DNA of 32,655 nt from DATCJY01 sp036562565. GTDB taxonomy: Bacteria > Bacteroidota > Bacteroidia > Flavobacteriales_D > Sanyastnellaceae. The stretch covers positions 1 through 32,655 of the forward strand of contig DATCJY010000047.1 in the NCBI GenBank assembly GCA_036562565.1, in the 5' to 3' direction. Every line of letters begins with the position of its first letter. Position 1 is the stretch's first letter. The notes under the pieces are model-generated. The model was not told the DNA's origin. It saw only the letters and a program-made list of their open reading frames with translations, and did no database searches. Shown one piece after another: positions 1-7,774 of the stretch. The translations under genes were made by a program, and so were the position numbers.

Positions 1-1014
1 CAAGACGAGTTGGCCAAAGCTTTCAGCTTGAGCGATACCATGCTTGCGCGATGCGAGTTTCATGAGGCAACAATGAGTGAAGTAAAAAACGAAATTCGTC
101 TATTTGGAAAAATAGCCGTTGACAACAACAAACTCGCACAAGTGTTCCCGGTGGTTGGTGGTAATATTTTATCCATCAATGCAGAGCTGGGTGATTATGT
201 GCAACGCGGCCAAGTGCTTGCCACCGTGCGCAGTTCCGAGGTGGCAGAGTTCAACAAGCAACTACTGGATGCCCAAAGCGATGTAGCCATTGCCGAGAAA
301 AACCTGCAAGTAGCGCAAGACTTATTTGCCGGTAAACTCAACTCGGAGCGCGATGTGATTGCGGCCGAAAAAGAACTTGTAAAAGCAAAAGCCGAGCTCA
401 ACCGCATCAATGAAATCTATGGCATCTATGGATTGGGCAAGGGGTCCACATACAACATCACCGCACCAATCAGTGGGTTTATCCTCACCAAAAACATTTA
501 TCCGAATGAACTCTTGCGTGCCGATATCACCGAGCCGCTGTTTTCTATTTCTGAAATCAATGAAGTATGGGCCATTGCCAACGTGAGTGAAAGCGATGTG
601 TCACGCATCAAGATTGGATACGATGCAGAAGTGCGCACGCTTGCATTTCCCGATGTGGTTTACAAAGGAAAAATTGACAAAATCGTGAATGCGATAGACC
701 CGGAGACCAAAGCAATGAAAGTGCGTGTGCGCATCCCCAACCAAGATTTTCAACTCAAGCCTGATATGATGGCCACGGTGAATGTCATTTTCAAAGAAGA
801 CAAATCGATGATTGCCGTGCCATCGTCCGCAGTCATTTTCGATAAGAGCAAACACTGGGTGATTGTGTTCCACGATCGCAACAACCTTGAAACACGCAAT
901 GTGGAAGTATATCGCCAACTGGGTGATACAACCTATCTCAGCGTGGGTCTCAAACCCGGAGAACGCGTGATTGGAAGGAATGCTTTGTTTGTGTACGATG
1001 CTTTAAACGATTGA
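1..1014 (+). CDS. czcB: RND efflux periplasmic adaptor (CzcB/CusB type), 5' end outside window
   Basis: This is the periplasmic membrane-fusion subunit that links an inner-membrane RND metal pump to an outer-membrane channel. The reading frame is open from base 1 (codons Q-D-E-L-A-K) with no signal peptide or lipobox, so the true start lies to the left and the TTG at 10 is only an internal codon. Visible parts are a lipoyl/barrel-sandwich half (residues about 35-75, with GGNILSINAELGDYVQRGQVL), an alpha-helical hairpin rich in E/K/A (about 80-135), the second lipoyl half (ITAPISGFI), and beta-barrel and membrane-proximal domains ending near VGLKPGERVIGRNALF. The pump gene follows after a 10-bp gap, which fixes the role. 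The metal cannot be told from this subunit. An outer-membrane factor gene, if in the operon, would be upstream of the window. Confidence 0.85.
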   Translation, partial: QDELAKAFSLSDTMLARCEFHEATMSEVKNEIRLFGKIAVDNNKLAQVFPVVGGNILSINAELGDYVQRGQVLATVRSSEVAEFNKQLLDAQSDVAIAEKNLQVAQDLFAGKLNSERDVIAAEKELVKAKAELNRINEIYGIYGLGKGSTYNITAPISGFILTKNIYPNELLRADITEPLFSISEINEVWAIANVSESDVSRIKIGYDAEVRTLAFPDVVYKGKIDKIVNAIDPETKAMKVRVRIPNQDFQLKPDMMATVNVIFKEDKSMIAVPSSAVIFDKSKHWVIVFHDRNNLETRNVEVYRQLGDTTYLSVGLKPGERVIGRNALFVYDALND

Positions 1015-1024
1015 GAAAAGACGT

Positions 1025-4000
1025 ATGAATAAGTTCATTAAAAACATCATCGGCTTCTCATTAAAGAATCGTTTCTTCACGTTCTTCTGGGTAACGTTGT
1101 TGGTCGTTGGTGGAATCATCAGCTTCATTAAGATTCCGATTGAAGCATTTCCCGATGTCACCAATACGCAAATCATCATAGTTACGGAATGGAACGGGCG
1201 CAGTGCGGAGGAAGTAGAGCGCTTCGTTACAACACCCATTGAAATTGCCATGAACAGTGTGCAGCGCAAGACCAATGTGCGCAGCATCACCATGTTCGGT
1301 CTGTCGGTTATCAAAATCATATTTGAGGATGATGTGGATGACTTCTTTGCACGACAACAAGTCAACAATCAGTTGCGCAACGTGTCGCTGCCCGATGATG
1401 TAGAACCGGATGTACAACCACCTTATGGTCCAACGGGTGAAATCTTCCGTTATGTATTGCGCAGCGATGAGCGTGATTCACGCGAATTGCTCACAATTCA
1501 GAACTGGACCATCGACCGCCATCTGCGCGCAGTTCCCGGTGTGGCGGATGTAGTGGCGTTTGGCGGAAGAGAGAAGACCTATGAAATCTGTATCAATCCT
1601 GTGCAATTGCAGAAGTATAACCTCACACCGCTTGAGTTGTATGAAGCGATTGCAAAGTCCAACCTCAACGTAGGTGGAGATGTAATTGAGAAGAACGGCC
1701 AAGCTTATGTAGTGCGCGGCATTGGCTTGCTCGGTTCGATTGAGGAAATAGAAAACACAATTGTAGACATCTACAACGGCAACCCGTTGCTCGTGAAGCG
1801 TGTTGCTACGGTGCGTGAGAGCAGCTTGCCACGCGTTGGTCAAGTGGGGCTGGATGACAACGATGATGTGGTGGAAGGCATCGTGGTGATGCGCAAGAAT
1901 GAAAACCCAAGTGAGGTATTGAAACGAGTAAAAGATAAAATTGCTGAACTCAACTCCACCATTCTTCCTAAAGATGTCACGATGGAAACATTCTATGATC
2001 GTGACAACCTCATGGCCTATTGCACCAAAACCGTGATGCACAACTTGCTGGAAGGAATGATTCTGGTAACGGTAATCGTGTTGCTCTTCATGGCAGATTG
2101 GAGAACAACGCTCATCGTGGCACTTATCATTCCGTTGTCATTGTTGTTTGCATTTTTATGTCTCAAGCTCAAAGGCATGAGTGCGAACTTGCTTTCGCTC
2201 GGTGCTGTGGACTTCGGTATCATCATCGATGGAGCGGTTGTCATGGTGGAAGGATTGTTTGTTGCACTGGATCATGAGGCGCGCAAACGCGGCATGGATA
2301 AGTTCAACAAGCTCGCGAAGCTTGGCATCATCAAGCAAACAGGAACAGAGATGGGTAAAGCCATCTTCTTCTCCAAGCTCATTATCATCTCTGCATTGCT
2401 ACCCATTTTCGCTTTCCAAAAAGTGGAAGGCAAGATGTTCTCACCACTTGCATATACACTTGGCTTTGCGCTGCTCGGTGCATTGTTGTTTACCCTCACG
2501 CTTGTTCCCGTGCTGTGTTCCATCTTGCTCAAGAAGAACGTAAAAGAGAAGCACAACAAGTTCATCACATTTGTCAATCGGATAGTAGAGAAATCATTTA
2601 CATGGACATTTCAGCGCAAGCGCCTCACCATTGGTATTGCAATAGCATGCTTTGCACTGACCATCTTCAGTACACGCTGGTTGGGTTCGGAGTTCTTGCC
2701 CACGCTCAATGAAGGTGCCTTATGGGTGGAAGCCAAATTGCCGATGAGTTCATCCCTTGATGAAACTGTAAAAATGGTACGCACCCTGCGTGAAGAGTTG
2801 AACCGTTTCCCGGAAGTGAATGGCGTGTTATCGCAAACAGGGCGCAGCAATGACGGTACCGACCCGAGCGGTTTCTACTATGTGCAGATGCAGGTGAATT
2901 TGAAACCCAAAGAAGAATGGACGCGGAAAATCACGATGGATGAACTCGTAGAAGAGATGGATAAACGGTTGAAGAATTACCAAGGCATCAACTACAACTA
3001 CTCTCAGCCTATTATCGATAACGTAGCGGAAGCTGTTGCCGGCATGAACGCTTCCAATGCCGTAAAGATTTATGGCGATGACTTGAACAAGCTTGATCAC
3101 TACGCCAATTTGGTATTGGCTCAAATAAAAAATGTAGAGGGAGTAAAAGATGTGGGCATCCTTCGCAACCTGGGTCAACCGGAGATGAGCATCATACTTG
3201 ATGAGGCACGCATGGCCATGTATGGTGTAACCAAAGCCGATGCGCTAGCTGTGATTGAGATGGCCATTGGAGGTAAGACCGCGACAGTTAAATACGAAGG
3301 CGAGAAGAAGTTTGACATCCGCATACGCTATGACCGTGAATACCGCAAGAGCGAAGAGGACATAATGATGCTAATGATACCTACTTTGAAAGATGAAAAA
3401 GTTCCGCTCAAAGAAATTGCGAGCATCAAACAACAAACAGGACCGGCCTTTATCTACCGCGACAATACCAAGCGTTTCATTGGTGTGAAGTTCTCTGTGC
3501 GCGAGCGCGACCTTGGCAGTACGATTGCCGAGGCACAACAAAAAGTAGCTGAAAACGTGCAGTTGGAGCCCGGTTACAGCATGAGCTGGGCCGGTGAATT
3601 TGAAAACCAAGTGCGCGCTACAAAGACTTTAGGCCAAGTTGTCCCCATCAGTTTGATTCTAATTTTCATTTTGCTCTTTATCATGTTTGGCAATGCGAAG
3701 GATGCGGGCTATGTATTGATTAACGTGCCATTTGCATTGATTGGTGGTATTGCTGCATTGCATCTTACCGGCATCAATTTCGGTATCTCGGCAGGTGTTG
3801 GATTCATTGCATTGTTTGGTATCTGTGTGCAAAACGGTGTAATACTCATTTCAGAGTTTCACAAGCAAGTGAAACTAACCGGTGATATGACCAAGGCCAT
3901 CTTTGAAGCGGTGAAAGTGCGCACGCGACCAGTAGTAATGACTGCTATGATGGCCGCCATCGGCTTGTTGCCTGCAGCCGTGAGCACCGGAATTGGTTCA

Positions 4001-4123
4001 GAAAGTCAGAAGCCGCTGGCGGTGGTCATCATCGGAGGTCTCATTACGGCTACCGTTTTCACACTGCTTGTATTCCCGCTTATTTATTACAAAGCATTCA
4101 ACGTAAGAACCCGAAGAAAGTAA
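1025..4123 (+). CDS. czcA: Heavy-metal efflux RND transporter, CzcA family
   Basis: Proton-driven inner-membrane pump that, with its adaptor and an outer-membrane channel, expels metal cations. At 1032 residues it has the normal family length. The N terminus carries the typical first transmembrane helix (about residues 10-32) followed by PIEAFPDVTNTQ. Transmembrane helix 4 contains DFGIIIDGAVVMVE (about 396-409). This DFG-x3-DG pattern is what known divalent-cation exporters (CzcA, CnrA, NccA) carry, while copper/silver CusA proteins have a different helix-4 sequence. A second large periplasmic domain sits at about 560-860, followed by a second block of helices. The start is ATG 10 bp after the adaptor stop, so the two are cotranscribed. 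Which divalent metal is moved is an inference only. No regulator of this pump lies in the window. Confidence 0.92.
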   Translation: MNKFIKNIIGFSLKNRFFTFFWVTLLVVGGIISFIKIPIEAFPDVTNTQIIIVTEWNGRSAEEVERFVTTPIEIAMNSVQRKTNVRSITMFGLSVIKIIFEDDVDDFFARQQVNNQLRNVSLPDDVEPDVQPPYGPTGEIFRYVLRSDERDSRELLTIQNWTIDRHLRAVPGVADVVAFGGREKTYEICINPVQLQKYNLTPLELYEAIAKSNLNVGGDVIEKNGQAYVVRGIGLLGSIEEIENTIVDIYNGNPLLVKRVATVRESSLPRVGQVGLDDNDDVVEGIVVMRKNENPSEVLKRVKDKIAELNSTILPKDVTMETFYDRDNLMAYCTKTVMHNLLEGMILVTVIVLLFMADWRTTLIVALIIPLSLLFAFLCLKLKGMSANLLSLGAVDFGIIIDGAVVMVEGLFVALDHEARKRGMDKFNKLAKLGIIKQTGTEMGKAIFFSKLIIISALLPIFAFQKVEGKMFSPLAYTLGFALLGALLFTLTLVPVLCSILLKKNVKEKHNKFITFVNRIVEKSFTWTFQRKRLTIGIAIACFALTIFSTRWLGSEFLPTLNEGALWVEAKLPMSSSLDETVKMVRTLREELNRFPEVNGVLSQTGRSNDGTDPSGFYYVQMQVNLKPKEEWTRKITMDELVEEMDKRLKNYQGINYNYSQPIIDNVAEAVAGMNASNAVKIYGDDLNKLDHYANLVLAQIKNVEGVKDVGILRNLGQPEMSIILDEARMAMYGVTKADALAVIEMAIGGKTATVKYEGEKKFDIRIRYDREYRKSEEDIMMLMIPTLKDEKVPLKEIASIKQQTGPAFIYRDNTKRFIGVKFSVRERDLGSTIAEAQQKVAENVQLEPGYSMSWAGEFENQVRATKTLGQVVPISLILIFILLFIMFGNAKDAGYVLINVPFALIGGIAALHLTGINFGISAGVGFIALFGICVQNGVILISEFHKQVKLTGDMTKAIFEAVKVRTRPVVMTAMMAAIGLLPAAVSTGIGSESQKPLAVVIIGGLITATVFTLLVFPLIYYKAFNVRTRRK

Positions 4124-4514
4124 GAGTGATTCCCCTCAACAACTCGTTGATTTGGTGAAGCTTGTTTAAGGCTTTCCTTCCTAATGTCTATTTTTCTATC
4201 TGAGCCAACAGCGAAGAAACCGGTAGCAGGTAGTTGAAACTCACCGGGATCGGTCCGCAATTACTAACATCTGAGCCCTGTGGCTCATCTCCTTTTCAAG
4301 CTCATTAGGCCAAAAAACAAGGCCATCGGGACTGTACACACCGTCCAAAATTATCCCTATACGATTGTGGAGATCTATTTGGAAGGTAAGATAATTAAAT
4401 GGCAAGATAAGTGTACTTTACAACAAGCGTTCGTTGTTGGACCGATGGGTAGGTCAACTATCAAGTAGGAATTGGTCGGACATTGAATGCATAATAACTT
4501 AACATTAAATAGAA
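4124..4514 (+). other. Gene-poor gap with possible decayed AraC-type N-terminal fragment
   Basis: No convincing gene is seen between the pump and the kinase. A GTG-started frame at 4280-4468 encodes 62 residues ending in QQAFVVGPMGRSTIK. That ending resembles the closing segment of the N-terminal domain found in some AraC-family regulators (a pattern like F-x-x-G-P-M-T-R), but there is no DNA-binding helix-turn-helix, and the frame is closed upstream by a TAA at 4265. It may be a relic of a regulator or pure chance. A small inverted repeat TCAAC-aactc-GTTGA lies about 15 bp after the pump stop, but its T-run is poor, so I do not call it a terminator. Confidence 0.3.
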
Positions 4515-5027
4515 ATGAATCGCAAAGCGGCTTCGGCAAACGGTCCCAATGTCTTGTTTGAGCAAGCGTGCGAAGGTGTAGTCACCAGTGGTAATGTGAC
4601 GAGCATTTTGGATTTCATACAAAATGAAATTGCCGGCCGGACAGCGAATGACAACACCACCAAAGCCACACGTCTTGCCATAGAGTGTCTGCAGAACATG
4701 GTTCGCCATGCTCATGAAGGAGCCACCCATGTAGTCATTTACCAAGATGAACACAGCATCAAGATGCGCTGCCGCAATCTTGTGAAGCGGGAAGACAAAG
4801 AAGCCCTAGAAAAACTCTTTGGTGAGATAGCGGATTTGCCACGCAGCGAGTATCAACGACTATACCGCGAAAAGCTGCTGCGCGCGCACATCAACAAACG
4901 CGGAGGAGCCGGCATCGGGCTGTACGATATGGCTTACCGCATGGGAAAACCTCCAGTGTATGAAATTACTCCGGCCAATGATGGGCTTTATTACTATACC
5001 ATTACCATCGAGCTGGCCGGCTTGTAA
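4515..5027 (+). CDS. SiaB-family (DUF6272) kinase, GHKL ATPase fold
   Basis: Predicted small cytoplasmic Ser/Thr-type protein kinase of the SiaB group, whose characterised member in Pseudomonas phosphorylates the partner-switch protein SiaC. The 170 residues form a stand-alone ATPase domain. The N-box is at 57-65 (E57, N61 and H65 in ECLQNMVRHA) and the glycine-rich lid is at 130-136 (GGAGIGL). No sensor, HAMP or transmembrane part is present, as expected for this family. The start is ATG, preceded by an A-rich stretch and no clear Shine-Dalgarno. Neither a SiaC-like substrate nor a SiaA phosphatase nor a diguanylate cyclase is found in the window, so the partner must be encoded elsewhere. 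It sits 279 bp upstream of mreB, with its own apparent hairpins between. Other GHKL anti-sigma kinases (RsbW type) are the alternative reading. Confidence 0.72.
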   Translation: MNRKAASANGPNVLFEQACEGVVTSGNVTSILDFIQNEIAGRTANDNTTKATRLAIECLQNMVRHAHEGATHVVIYQDEHSIKMRCRNLVKREDKEALEKLFGEIADLPRSEYQRLYREKLLRAHINKRGGAGIGLYDMAYRMGKPPVYEITPANDGLYYYTITIELAGL

Positions 5028-5044
5028 CTGAACGCAATAAATCA

Positions 5045-5101
5045 TTTACACACAAGTGTAAAAAAGAAAACCGGGCGCTATCCAAGCCCGAAATCCGGTT
5101 T
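5045..5101 (+). repeat. Two inverted repeats between the SiaB-like gene and mreB
   Basis: The first hairpin is TTTACAC (5045-5051), a 4-nt loop, then GTGTAAA (5056-5062), only 17 bp after the kinase stop. The second is AAACCGG (5068-5074) pairing with CCGGTTT (5095-5101), with an alternative inner pairing CGGGC (5072-5076) / GCCCG (5086-5090). Neither has a long T-run on the plus strand, so they may act as a weak terminator, an mRNA 3' stabiliser, or nothing. Their position before a candidate mreB promoter fits a transcript boundary. Confidence 0.4.
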
Positions 5102-5199
5102 CCGGAGCAGCTGAAAAAGACTAACACTATCCACCGAAAACGTTGATAACTCAATCAATTTGTTATGAACACGCTGTCCAACGCGCTTGTTCATACAAA

Positions 5200-5207
5200 T
5201 ATCTTTG
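5200..5207 (+). promoter_or_regulatory. Candidate mreB operon promoter, -7 box TATCTTTG
   Basis: TATCTTTG matches the Bacteroidota primary sigma -7 consensus TAnnTTTG exactly. Transcription would begin near 5214, giving a leader of about 93 nt before the mreB ATG at 5307. No good TTTG -33 box is seen at the usual distance, so the call rests on the -7 match and position. Confidence 0.4.
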
Positions 5208-5306
5208 ACGCTGACTTTTGGTGCGTCTCATCGTGAAAAACCGCATGGGACAAGCGCTGTAAAAACTACTTGGAAGAAGATAACATTTAAAAAAACAGAA
5301 CTGCGC

Positions 5307-6332
5307 ATGGGTATTTTCAGCTTCCTGACACAGGAAATAGCTATTGACCTCGGCACTGCCAATACCATTATCATTCAGAACGATAAGGTCGTTGTGGACG
5401 AACCCAGCATCATTGCACGTGATCGTGCCACCAATAAGACCGTAGCCGTTGGTCGTCTTGCCCAACAGATGCACGGTAAAACGCACGAGAACATCAAGAC
5501 CATTCGTCCGCTCAAGGACGGTGTGATTGCTGACTTCCACGCAGCGGAAGACATGATCAAGGGAATGATAAAAATGATTTCCAAAGGAAAATCATTCTTC
5601 CAACCTTCCCTTCGCATGGTGATTTGCATCCCATCGGGTATTACCGAGGTGGAAAAACGCGCAGTAAAAGACAGTGCCGAACATGCCGGTGCGAAGGAGG
5701 TATACCTTATCCACGAGCCGATGGCTGCTGCTATCGGTATCGGTATCGATGTGGAAGAACCAATGGGCAACATGGTCATCGACATCGGTGGCGGTACATC
5801 TGAAATTGCAGTGATTGCTCTGGGAGGTATCGTAACAGATAAAAATATCCGTGTGGCCGGTGATGAACTCAACAACGACATTGAGGAGTACATGCGCAGA
5901 CAACACAACATCCTCATTGGTGAGCGCACAGCGGAGCAAATCAAGATTGAAGTGGGTGCGGCATTGCCGGAGCTGGACAATCCACCTGCGGATTACAACG
6001 TACGCGGCCGCGACTTGATGACCGGTATTCCCAAAGAAATCTCTGTTTCTTATTCTGAGATTGCACACGCATTGGATAAATCCATTTCCAAAATAGAAGA
6101 AGCCATCATGAGCTGTCTGGAGAATACTCCACCGGAGCTTTCTGCCGACATCTACAAAACCGGTATCTACCTTGCCGGTGGTGGTGCTTTGCTCCGCGGA
6201 CTGGACAAGCGCATTTCTCAAAAAACCAAATTGCCTGTGCACGTAGCGGATGATCCATTGCGCGCGGTGGCAAGAGGTACAGGTATTGCGCTTAAGAATA
6301 TCAACAAGTTCCAATTCCTCATGCGCGAGTAA
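5307..6332 (+). CDS. mreB: Rod shape-determining protein MreB
   Basis: Bacterial actin that polymerises into membrane-bound filaments and steers the lateral-wall synthesis complex. The 341-residue protein has the actin-fold nucleotide motifs: phosphate-1 at about 14-20 (DLGTANT), phosphate-2 at about 159-165 (DIGGGTS) and the adenosine motif at about 289-298 (LAGGGALLRG). The N terminus MGIFSFLTQ is a short amphipathic stretch of the membrane-anchoring kind. The ATG at 5307 is chosen because the frame is open 40 codons further up to an ATG at 5187, but that extension (rich in S, K and T) is unlike MreB, would lie upstream of the candidate promoter, and would push the anchor inside the protein. 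It leads the mreBCD-mrdA-rodA cluster, with mreC 88 bp downstream. Confidence 0.96.
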   Translation: MGIFSFLTQEIAIDLGTANTIIIQNDKVVVDEPSIIARDRATNKTVAVGRLAQQMHGKTHENIKTIRPLKDGVIADFHAAEDMIKGMIKMISKGKSFFQPSLRMVICIPSGITEVEKRAVKDSAEHAGAKEVYLIHEPMAAAIGIGIDVEEPMGNMVIDIGGGTSEIAVIALGGIVTDKNIRVAGDELNNDIEEYMRRQHNILIGERTAEQIKIEVGAALPELDNPPADYNVRGRDLMTGIPKEISVSYSEIAHALDKSISKIEEAIMSCLENTPPELSADIYKTGIYLAGGGALLRGLDKRISQKTKLPVHVADDPLRAVARGTGIALKNINKFQFLMRE

Positions 6333-6333
6333 T

Positions 6334-6380
6334 CGTTTCTCTGTACATCCCCCTCATGGAGGGACCACCTTGGAGAAACG
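6334..6380 (+). repeat. Nested inverted repeat between mreB and mreC
   Basis: An outer 8-bp perfect arm pair CGTTTCTC (6334-6341) / GAGAAACG (6373-6380) encloses an inner pair CCCTC (6351-6355) / GAGGG (6359-6363) with a 3-nt loop. It begins 1 bp after the mreB stop. There is no T-run, so it is not a standard terminator. In an operon whose first gene product is needed in great excess, an mRNA hairpin at this place could protect the mreB 3' end or reduce read-through. The role is inferred; the symmetry is directly seen. Confidence 0.6.
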
Positions 6381-6420
6381 GACAGACATCCATAATCTGT
6401 AAGATCAGAAAGCGAAAAGA

Positions 6421-7272
6421 ATGAGGAACATAATTGTACTGATACAACGATTCTATTTGTTCCTGCTCTTTTTGGTATTGCAGGTAGTTGCACTGTACAT
6501 TCTGTTTAACAACAATGATTTTCATCGTGCTGAATTCATTCAGCACAGCAATGATGTAACGGGCTATATCTATAGCAAGCGCTCGAGCCTCTCGGAGTAT
6601 TTGCGCCTGCGCGAAATCAACGATGAGCTCTCCTTGGAAAATGCCGTGTTGCGCAGTGAGCGCCCTGAGAATTTTCTGTACATCCGGGATGACAAAGACA
6701 CTGTAATCAACACCAAGACATTGCAGCGTTATGTGTACCGAACCGCCAAAGTGGTGAATGCCACCGTGAACCGCGAGAAAAATTTCCTCATACTTGATAG
6801 AGGCAAGCTCAGCGGAGTGGATGCCGATATGGGGGTTATCTCCAACGGCAACCTCATTGGTGTAGTGCGCAGTGCAAGCGATCACTACGCGGTGGTGATG
6901 CCCATCATCCATGCCGATTTCCGTGCGAGTGTGAAACTCAAGCGCTCCGGTGTGATAGGTTCCTTGCAATGGCGCGGTGGCGACCCACGCATTGCCGATG
7001 TGGTGGAAATACCCAAGAACATTCCTGTAACAGTGGGTGATACCATCCTCACCTCCGGTTATTCCACTTATCACCCGGCTGAAATCATGGTGGGTACCGT
7101 AGAAACAATAGACGATGAAACCAGCAATGAATACCATGTTCTAAAAGTGAGGCTCGCAGCAGACATGCGCATGACCAGTCAGGTGCAGGTAGTAGGAGAC
7201 CTCTATAAAATGGAACAAGACTCATTGCTCAACCTAGTAAGACAACAAGATGCTGCTAACAGTAGGAAGTAA
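6421..7272 (+). CDS. mreC: Rod shape-determining protein MreC
   Basis: Periplasmic scaffold of the rod complex, anchored by one N-terminal helix (about residues 9-29, rich in L, F and V) and activating PBP2. After the anchor comes a polar, probably coiled-coil stretch (about 50-80, LRLREINDELSLENAVL) and the beta-domain pair carrying typical MreC phrases such as ILDRGKLSGVDADMGVIS (about 121-138) and VVGDLYKM near the end. The length, 283 residues, is in the family range. The ATG at 6421 gives a direct membrane anchor. The 3' end overlaps mreD by 23 bp, implying translational coupling. Confidence 0.93.
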   Translation: MRNIIVLIQRFYLFLLFLVLQVVALYILFNNNDFHRAEFIQHSNDVTGYIYSKRSSLSEYLRLREINDELSLENAVLRSERPENFLYIRDDKDTVINTKTLQRYVYRTAKVVNATVNREKNFLILDRGKLSGVDADMGVISNGNLIGVVRSASDHYAVVMPIIHADFRASVKLKRSGVIGSLQWRGGDPRIADVVEIPKNIPVTVGDTILTSGYSTYHPAEIMVGTVETIDDETSNEYHVLKVRLAADMRMTSQVQVVGDLYKMEQDSLLNLVRQQDAANSRK

Positions 7273-7774
7273 CATATTGCGCATCGCCTTCTTGATTTTG
7301 CTTCAAGCCGTTGTTGTGAGCAGGATTCAGCTCTTCGATGGGCTCATCCTGCCATGGGTATACATATTCGGTATACTCATGCTGCCATTTGAAACTCCGC
7401 GCTGGGTAACGCTCTTGGTTGGCTTTGTGGTAGGTTGGGTCATGGATTATTTCTCTGGACCGATGGGATTGCACACCACCTCTTGCCTCACATTGGCCTA
7501 TATGCAGCCCATCGTGCAGAAATTCATCGCACCGCGCGAAGGCTATGATTCCATTCAGCGCCCAACGATACAAAGCATGGGCCTGCCGTGGTACCTCACT
7601 TATGCCGGTGTATTATCGTTCATTCATCACGCATGGTTTTTCTTCTTCGAAGTATTCCGCTTCGATGATTTCTTTTATCAGTTGGTGCACATTGTCCTAA
7701 GCTCGCTTGCTACGCTATTTTTGATGACCATTGGTCAGTATTTGATATATAACTCAAAGTCAGCACAGCTGTGA
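7250..7774 (+). CDS. mreD: Rod shape-determining protein MreD
   Basis: Small inner-membrane protein of the elongasome that binds MreC and PBP2. The 174 residues are strongly hydrophobic, with about five predicted membrane segments (roughly 8-26, 32-48, 56-72, 113-130 and 145-165) and no soluble domain. Sequence conservation in MreD is low; the call rests on membrane topology, length and its fixed place between mreC and the PBP2 gene. The ATG lies inside the last codons of mreC, and the stop overlaps the GTG of the next gene, so three genes are tightly coupled. Confidence 0.88.
   Translation: MLLTVGSNILRIAFLILLQAVVVSRIQLFDGLILPWVYIFGILMLPFETPRWVTLLVGFVVGWVMDYFSGPMGLHTTSCLTLAYMQPIVQKFIAPREGYDSIQRPTIQSMGLPWYLTYAGVLSFIHHAWFFFFEVFRFDDFFYQLVHIVLSSLATLFLMTIGQYLIYNSKSAQL

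Noticed and set aside
5187..5306. 40-codon extension of mreB
   Set aside because: It lies upstream of the candidate promoter, does not resemble MreB and would bury the N-terminal membrane anchor.
5592..6314. Minus-strand open frame of 240 codons opposite mreB
   Set aside because: It lies fully within mreB, has no family motif, and is explained by codon bias in the real gene.
6319..7137. Minus-strand open frame of 272 codons opposite mreC
   Set aside because: Composition (rich in H, I and V) and lack of motifs mark it as a shadow of mreC, whose anchor and beta-domain motifs are clear.
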